Below, in pieces: positions 15,031 to 19,331 of a stretch of 19,331 bases of DNA (positions are counted from its first letter, which is position 1; the number at the start of each line of letters is the position of its first letter). The notes under the pieces were generated by a model. The model was given only the letters and a program-made list of their open reading frames with translations. It searched no databases and was not told the origin of the DNA. The stretch is taken from contig PASM01000013.1 of assembly GCA_002711965.1 (NCBI GenBank), positions 16,274 through 35,604 on the forward strand. Direction: 5' to 3'. The stretch is from Chloroflexota bacterium (GTDB lineage Bacteria; Chloroflexota; Dehalococcoidia; UBA1151; TMED-70). The position numbers and the translations under genes are program-made.

Positions 15031-15936
15031 TTATCCTAATTTTGAACTATCTGTTAATTTATTTTCTTCAAACCATTCATATGCATCAATTTTTTTACCA
15101 TTATGATCTTTGATTCGACCTATAATTAATTTTTTATTTCCTAGCCCTACGCTTACTGTTTTATTTTTTATAATTAACTTTTTATTTATATCTATTTCGT
15201 CACTATTCATAAACTTACAATTGTATAGAAATACAGTTTTTGAATCTATTTTAGTCCAAGCTCCAGGTTGGGGGTCGCAACCTCTAATTAAATTATAGAT
15301 ATCATTAGGATCTTTATCCCAATTAATTTCTTTTTTTGAACACCAAGATTCATATGATGCTTTTTTTTCATCTTGTTTGATTTTTGGCGCCTTATCAGAA
15401 ATTACAAGTTTTACTGAGTCTACCAATGAGCTGACTCCTAAAGGAAATAACTTATTAAAATACAAGCTCCCAGTTGTATCATCAGTTGATATATCTACCT
15501 CTTTTTGCATCAAAACAGGTCCGGTATCTAATCCTTCGTCAGGCCAAAATATAGTTATCCCTGTTTTTTTATCGCCATTAATAACAGCCCAATTTATTGA
15601 AGAAGGGCCTCTATGTTTTGGTAAAAGCGAAGGATGGTATTGAATGGTTCCTTTTTTGGGGTTATTAATTATTTCCATTGGTACAATATCAGTTACATAT
15701 GCCATAACAAGAAGATCAACATTAAGTTTTTTAAATTCTTTAATAGCATTTTTAGATCTAAGCTTTTCATACCTTAAAATATTCATATTTTGTGTAATTC
15801 CATATTGATAAAGAGGATCATTATCTTGGTTTGGTGGGGTAAAAATCCCTACTATATTACAACCTTCAATTTTTGATACTTCTGAAGTAACCTTTTCTCC
15901 AAATGCAGATTGACCAATTATAGCTATATTAGTCAT
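15031..15936 (-). CDS. Formyltransferase-fold enzyme resembling the 10-formyltetrahydrofolate hydrolase domain of ALDH1L1
   Basis: This folate-dependent formyltransferase-fold protein has 301 residues. The N-terminal Rossmann-like part begins MTNIAIIGQSAFG. The catalytic segment is QYHPSLLPKHRGPSSINWA (99-117) with H101, and the partner aspartate is D137 in WPDEGLDTGPV, 36 residues later as in the whole family. Methionyl-tRNA formyltransferase normally has N-x-H; here Q99 takes that place, and the YHPSLLP..RG...INW wording, IFWPDEGLDTG and the C-terminal RGCDPQPGAWT (218-228) fit the hydrolase domain of 10-formyltetrahydrofolate dehydrogenase (ALDH1L1) better than Fmt. The carrier and aldehyde dehydrogenase domains of that protein are absent. 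A likely role is release of formate from, or formyl transfer from, 10-formyl-THF. It overlaps the MerR gene by 8 bases. Confidence 0.78.
   Translation of the reverse strand: MTNIAIIGQSAFGEKVTSEVSKIEGCNIVGIFTPPNQDNDPLYQYGITQNMNILRYEKLRSKNAIKEFKKLNVDLLVMAYVTDIVPMEIINNPKKGTIQYHPSLLPKHRGPSSINWAVINGDKKTGITIFWPDEGLDTGPVLMQKEVDISTDDTTGSLYFNKLFPLGVSSLVDSVKLVISDKAPKIKQDEKKASYESWCSKKEINWDKDPNDIYNLIRGCDPQPGAWTKIDSKTVFLYNCKFMNSDEIDINKKLIIKNKTVSVGLGNKKLIIGRIKDHNGKKIDAYEWFEENKLTDSSKLG
15034..15037 (-). promoter_or_regulatory. Ribosome binding site AGGA for tldD
   Basis: AGGA on the reverse strand lies 7 bases upstream of the GTG at 15026 and directly before the preceding gene's stop codon. It supports the GTG start. 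Confidence 0.6.
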
Positions 15937-16525
15937 TAAAAAAATCCATTCTATAATAATTCCTTATATTTTCAAAAGACTGAACTATTTCGAATTGATT
16001 GAATTCATCTTTATTTTTTTTAGCATCATTTAAATGTTCTAATAAAAAATATGCCTCAGCTTCACTTAATTTTTTATACTCTTCATGTCTTTTTAATGTT
16101 TCAAATGATATCCCTAAGTCATAAAGATTTTTGTAGGATTTTATGATTTTTACTATTCCGTTTGGATGTAACTTTTCTCCTTCTACATCTTTTGGTGGTT
16201 TAATTAATTTGTTTTCTAATAAATCTTCATAAAATAATTTAGTTACATTTGATAGCCTTATAATTTCATCAATTGAATAGTTCTCCTTAATTTGTGAAGA
16301 AATAGTATTTATTTTTTTCTTAATTAATTTTAATGGGAAACCATCATTCTGTAATTTTTTTATTTCATTTATTTTTTCTAGATGAAAATTTGAAAAAGTA
16401 GATCGAGTTTTAGAAATTTTTTTAGGGGGCTCTAAAATATTTAATCTTACATAATAATTTATAGCTGAAGTACTGACTCCAGTTATTTTTGAGACTTCAC
16501 TTATTGAATAGTCATTTTCATTCAT
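15929..16525 (-). CDS. MerR-family transcriptional regulator with two HTH modules
   Basis: This DNA-binding regulator has 198 residues. The N-terminal module (6-72) has the MerR winged-helix pattern: YSISEVSKITGVSTSAINYY, then LNILEPPKK and an F-region helix ending LQNDGFPLKLIKK. A second module (83-146) repeats the same plan, starting YSIDEIIRLSNVT and LIKPPKD, aligned without gaps over 31 residues. No cysteine metal site or long effector domain is seen, so the second module may be a second DNA-binding or dimer part. ATG start; no Shine-Dalgarno, but TAGAAT lies 7 bases upstream, so it may have its own leaderless promoter within the end of the exporter gene (18-base gap). It overlaps the downstream folate enzyme gene and likely controls the coupled operon. 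Confidence 0.85.
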   Translation of the reverse strand: MNENDYSISEVSKITGVSTSAINYYVRLNILEPPKKISKTRSTFSNFHLEKINEIKKLQNDGFPLKLIKKKINTISSQIKENYSIDEIIRLSNVTKLFYEDLLENKLIKPPKDVEGEKLHPNGIVKIIKSYKNLYDLGISFETLKRHEEYKKLSEAEAYFLLEHLNDAKKNKDEFNQFEIVQSFENIRNYYRMDFFND

Positions 16526-16543
16526 AAAATAAATTCTACATTA

Positions 16544-19213
16544 TTATTTTTTAGTTACTATAACTAATAAACTAGGAAGTACAAATACTGTAGATATAAG
16601 TGCAAGAAAAATCATAATTGCTGTTATTTGCCCAAAGCTTGCAAACATAGGCATTGGAGCAAATCCCATGATTGCAAAACCAATAATGCTAGATATTGCA
16701 GAGCCTAATAATGCAATTCCTGTTCCATTTAGAGTTTTTTGGAGAGCTATATCATAAGAACTTTTTCTTAATTCTTCTCTAAACCTTTGAGTTATGTGGA
16801 TTGAGAAATCTATTCCTACTCCTATTGATATTGCTCCTATTGTAGCTGTAACTAAATTTAAAGAGTAACCACCAATGTACATAATTCCATATAACCAACT
16901 TACAACTAAACCAATAGGAATTACTGTTACTAAAGCATATCTTATTGATCTAAATGTTATTAGTAGTACTATAAATGAAGCAAATGCTGCAATTGGTATA
17001 GATCTATATAAAGATTTTGTTGCTGAGGATAATTCTATATCTCTAACAAAAGGAGAACCCGTTATTCCATATTCAGTAATGTATTGCTTATTTTTTAGAA
17101 ATTCTAGTTCATTTTCTAAATCATTTCTTGCAAGAGTTGTAATATTTTGATTAGCTGAATCTGGAATTCCTACTCTAAAAACTGTAGAAAATTCATTTTC
17201 ATCTTTTATAAGTGTAAATTTAATTCTATTTGGTGAATAAAATTCTTCATTGTTTTCATTTATAAGTCCTTCGTTTATTAAATTTTCAAAGGTTTTTCGA
17301 TTTTCTTCTTTATCATTCCCAGAAAGGTTTTTCTGTTCTATTAAGGAAATCAAATTTGGTTCAATTAATAATAATTCCCCCATTTTGTCATGAGCTAAGA
17401 GCTCCATACTATCTAAATTTTCTAGTAACTGTTTCAAATCTTTAATAGCACTTGGGTTTGCTAAGTCCCCTTTGATATATATCACCCCAATTTCACCTGT
17501 GGTGTCTCCAAAGTGATAATCTAGCTTATCTAATCCAACTACAAACTCTGATTCTTCATTGAAAAAATCTGCAACTTCAAATCTTGCTTCAAGTTTAAAC
17601 GCTAAAAAAGTAGAATAGACTGTTATTAATGAAAATATAAGAATTGTTAGATATGGTTTTTTTGCAAAAAATATAATGATATTGCTAAACATTTCTTCAA
17701 ATTTAACAAAAACATTTTTATTATTTATTTTTTCTTCTATTTCAATATTTTTTTTAGATCTGCTTGCTAAATATACAGGTAATAATAAAAACATAAGTAT
17801 GTTAGTTAGAATCATAATTATCCCAATTAATGGAGACACAAGTAAGAAAACAATAACAGATCCTCCTGAAAGACCTGCGGATCCTATTGCTTCTATTGTC
17901 CAAAACAATTTATTTTTATTTTTCTTATTGTCAATTGAATCTATTTTTGAAAGAATGAAAGGTGCATATATTCCTAATACAATGTAAGATGCAAACGCTG
18001 CTACTCCTGCAGCAAGACCAAAATGCACAACAGATTCTATACCTGCAGTTATGTTAGATAAAAAAGCAATAGCATCACTTATAAAAGCTAATGTTAATGC
18101 TGACCCTACTCCTCCAAATGCAATAATAAACTTTTTATCAAAAGTTATATTATTACTTTTTTCTTCTTGGTATCTTCTAATGGAATGAACTGCAAAGTCT
18201 ACTCCAAATGAAACCATAGCAATTGGCACAATTAAGTCAGAAATCAACCCTCCTTTAAGACCTAATAAAAATGAGATCCCTTTTAACCAAATCATTAGAG
18301 TTGAGAGCCCTATCCCTACTAGAACAACTGCCCAATAAGACCTTAGAGAAAGGCCGACTACTGCAATAGCTGCTATAACAGTTAGCGTTATGAATAAAGC
18401 TGAGGAGGTTCCTTGTCTTTCTCCTTCAGTATTTACATCAATTGCAATTCCCCATATTTTTAATGTATGCATTTCTTGCTTTAGAACTTCTAAAATATTA
18501 ATATTGAATTCTTCTTTATCAAGAGTATTTTTATCTCCTCCAAGTGCAACTCTTTGAGACCCTCCTCCAAGAGATTCGTTATTTCCTAATACAACTATTA
18601 ACATTGCTGGTGAAGTCCACCAATCAATTTCATTCCCATTTATATTTTTCTTTTCTATGTTTGAATGAATGCTTATGTTTCTCTTAATATCTTTTACTTG
18701 ATCTCCTTTTAGAACTGTTGATATGACTTCCTTCACTTCTTCATTGGTAGCATTTTGAAGCGTTTTATTATATCTAGGGTTTGCTAGTAATACATTATTT
18801 ACAACATCTGCTAAAGTAAGAATTCCATTAACTTCTATTGATGTTTCTGAATCCACATAGCTAAATAGATGATTTTGCTTCTCAATCGTACTTGGAGATA
18901 GTTCCTTTTTAGAATCAATTAACCTTAATTTTTCAGAGGCTTTAAATATTTCAAGTAAGTATTTTTTAGAAAGAATATCTTCGCCTTTTGGGACTTCAAG
19001 AAGATATAGTGCAAAATGCACTTCATCTGAAAACTTTTTTGATATTTCTATATCAAGATCTATGACGGGATCTTTTGGAGAAGTAGATGCATCTCCTCGA
19101 TAAGGAATGAATGAGTATGAAAGTGCCAATCCTACAGTAATAAAGATAAATAGTAGAAACAGCTTTCGAGGATTATCAACAAAAAACTTAGAAATTTTTT
19201 CATAAATATTCAT
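16544..19213 (-). CDS. RND superfamily exporter (MMPL/HpnN-like)
   Basis: This is a large inner-membrane, proton-driven exporter of 889 residues. It has the RND duplication: helix 1 (about 17-36), a large extracytoplasmic loop (about 37-268), a helix block (about 271-425), helix 7 (about 519-538), a second loop (about 540-735) and a final helix block (about 736-887). The helix 4 and 10 motifs carry charged residues D339 (SFGVDFAVHS) and D802 (GVGIDFSIHITQRFREE), as expected for MMPL, HpnN and SSD-type members. An extra hydrophobic pair at about 450-484 lies between the two halves. No membrane-fusion or outer-membrane partner is adjacent. Such proteins often export lipids or hydrophobic compounds, but the substrate here is unknown. 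ATG start with TAATAT 6 bases upstream and no Shine-Dalgarno. Confidence 0.9.
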   Translation of the reverse strand: MNIYEKISKFFVDNPRKLFLLFIFITVGLALSYSFIPYRGDASTSPKDPVIDLDIEISKKFSDEVHFALYLLEVPKGEDILSKKYLLEIFKASEKLRLIDSKKELSPSTIEKQNHLFSYVDSETSIEVNGILTLADVVNNVLLANPRYNKTLQNATNEEVKEVISTVLKGDQVKDIKRNISIHSNIEKKNINGNEIDWWTSPAMLIVVLGNNESLGGGSQRVALGGDKNTLDKEEFNINILEVLKQEMHTLKIWGIAIDVNTEGERQGTSSALFITLTVIAAIAVVGLSLRSYWAVVLVGIGLSTLMIWLKGISFLLGLKGGLISDLIVPIAMVSFGVDFAVHSIRRYQEEKSNNITFDKKFIIAFGGVGSALTLAFISDAIAFLSNITAGIESVVHFGLAAGVAAFASYIVLGIYAPFILSKIDSIDNKKNKNKLFWTIEAIGSAGLSGGSVIVFLLVSPLIGIIMILTNILMFLLLPVYLASRSKKNIEIEEKINNKNVFVKFEEMFSNIIIFFAKKPYLTILIFSLITVYSTFLAFKLEARFEVADFFNEESEFVVGLDKLDYHFGDTTGEIGVIYIKGDLANPSAIKDLKQLLENLDSMELLAHDKMGELLLIEPNLISLIEQKNLSGNDKEENRKTFENLINEGLINENNEEFYSPNRIKFTLIKDENEFSTVFRVGIPDSANQNITTLARNDLENELEFLKNKQYITEYGITGSPFVRDIELSSATKSLYRSIPIAAFASFIVLLITFRSIRYALVTVIPIGLVVSWLYGIMYIGGYSLNLVTATIGAISIGVGIDFSIHITQRFREELRKSSYDIALQKTLNGTGIALLGSAISSIIGFAIMGFAPMPMFASFGQITAIMIFLALISTVFVLPSLLVIVTKK

Positions 19214-19220
19214 TTTTTAA

Positions 19221-19236
19221 TATTATTATAATAATA
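19221..19236. promoter_or_regulatory. Perfect 16-base AT palindrome holding overlapping -10 elements of divergent genes
   Basis: TATTATTATAATAATA is its own reverse complement. It carries TATAAT on both strands (19227-19232 forward, 19225-19230 reverse) in the 48-base gap between the RND exporter and the forward MFS gene. A reverse-strand TAATAT (19220-19225) also ends 6 bases before the exporter ATG. It may be a shared bidirectional promoter; low sequence complexity limits certainty. Confidence 0.5.
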
Positions 19237-19261
19237 AGATTTTTATGCATCTAAACAAATA

Positions 19262-19331
19262 ATGTTAAATATATTTTCAATTCGATCAAAAAAAATTTAT
19301 TATGGGTGGTTAATTGTTGGTGTTCTATTTC
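19262..19331 (+). CDS. MFS transporter, N-terminal fragment (cut by window edge)
   Basis: Only 23 codons are inside the window: MLNIFSIRSKKIYYGW followed by LIVGVLF. The YYGWLIVG motif after a short basic N-terminus is the same opening seen in the complete MFS carrier at 5293-6552 (FYGWWIV), so this is very probably a second carrier of that type. It reads away from the RND exporter. No Shine-Dalgarno is evident; a TATAAT at 19227-19232 would give a leader of about 22-25 bases. The substrate and the rest of the protein lie outside the window. Confidence 0.7.
   Translation, partial: MLNIFSIRSKKIYYGWLIVGVLF

Noticed and set aside
15031..15936. Naming the formyltransferase-fold gene fmt
   Set aside because: The N-x-H active-site asparagine is missing and later motifs fit the formyl-THF hydrolase domain better.

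Overview
The window is AT-rich (roughly 30% GC by eye) and densely packed bacterial chromosome. It holds 15 protein-coding genes, two of them cut by the window edges, and the largest gap between genes is about 100 bases. No tRNA, rRNA, CRISPR array, insertion sequence or convincing intrinsic terminator is visible, and no stretch over 300 bases lacks a gene. Compact genes, very low GC, a DnaE with an intact PHP domain, an InhA-like enoyl reductase and 'YGWW' MFS carriers would fit a streamlined marine bacterium, possibly an AT-rich Chloroflexota lineage such as SAR202/Dehalococcoidia. That placement is an inference from gene style, not a proven assignment.

Left block (1-5193). A forward MacB/LolD-type ABC transporter pair (ATPase cut by the left edge, then the FtsX-like permease) runs tail to tail, with a 3-base gap, into the reverse-strand gene for the replicative DNA polymerase III alpha subunit (dnaE).

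Central reverse block (5293-9153). A tightly spaced operon is read in the order zinc-type alcohol dehydrogenase, uronate-dehydrogenase-like SDR, InhA/FabI-like enoyl reductase, MFS carrier. Three oxidoreductases plus one carrier suggest uptake and oxidation of an organic acid or sugar acid, with the enoyl reductase either a housekeeping passenger or recruited to that task.

Forward pair (9243-11294). A predicted lipoprotein with five two-cysteine repeats and a ROK-family sugar kinase (probable glucokinase) each carry a -10-like hexamer exactly 6 bases before the ATG and no Shine-Dalgarno. This suggests leaderless transcripts.

Right reverse block (11291-19213). A large RND/MMPL-type exporter is followed by a translationally coupled five-gene run: a double-HTH MerR regulator, a formyltetrahydrofolate-hydrolase-like enzyme, TldD, TldE and a HEAT-repeat protein with a long acidic tail. 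Each junction in that run overlaps or is only a few bases long. The TldD/TldE protease with its HEAT partner and folate enzyme is the least explained and most interesting assembly here. At the right edge a second 'YYGW' MFS carrier starts on the forward strand, divergent from the exporter, across a 48-base gap containing a perfect 16-base AT palindrome.

Four genes use non-ATG starts (TTG three times, GTG once). The convergent ROK and HEAT genes share a TTAA that supplies both stop codons.
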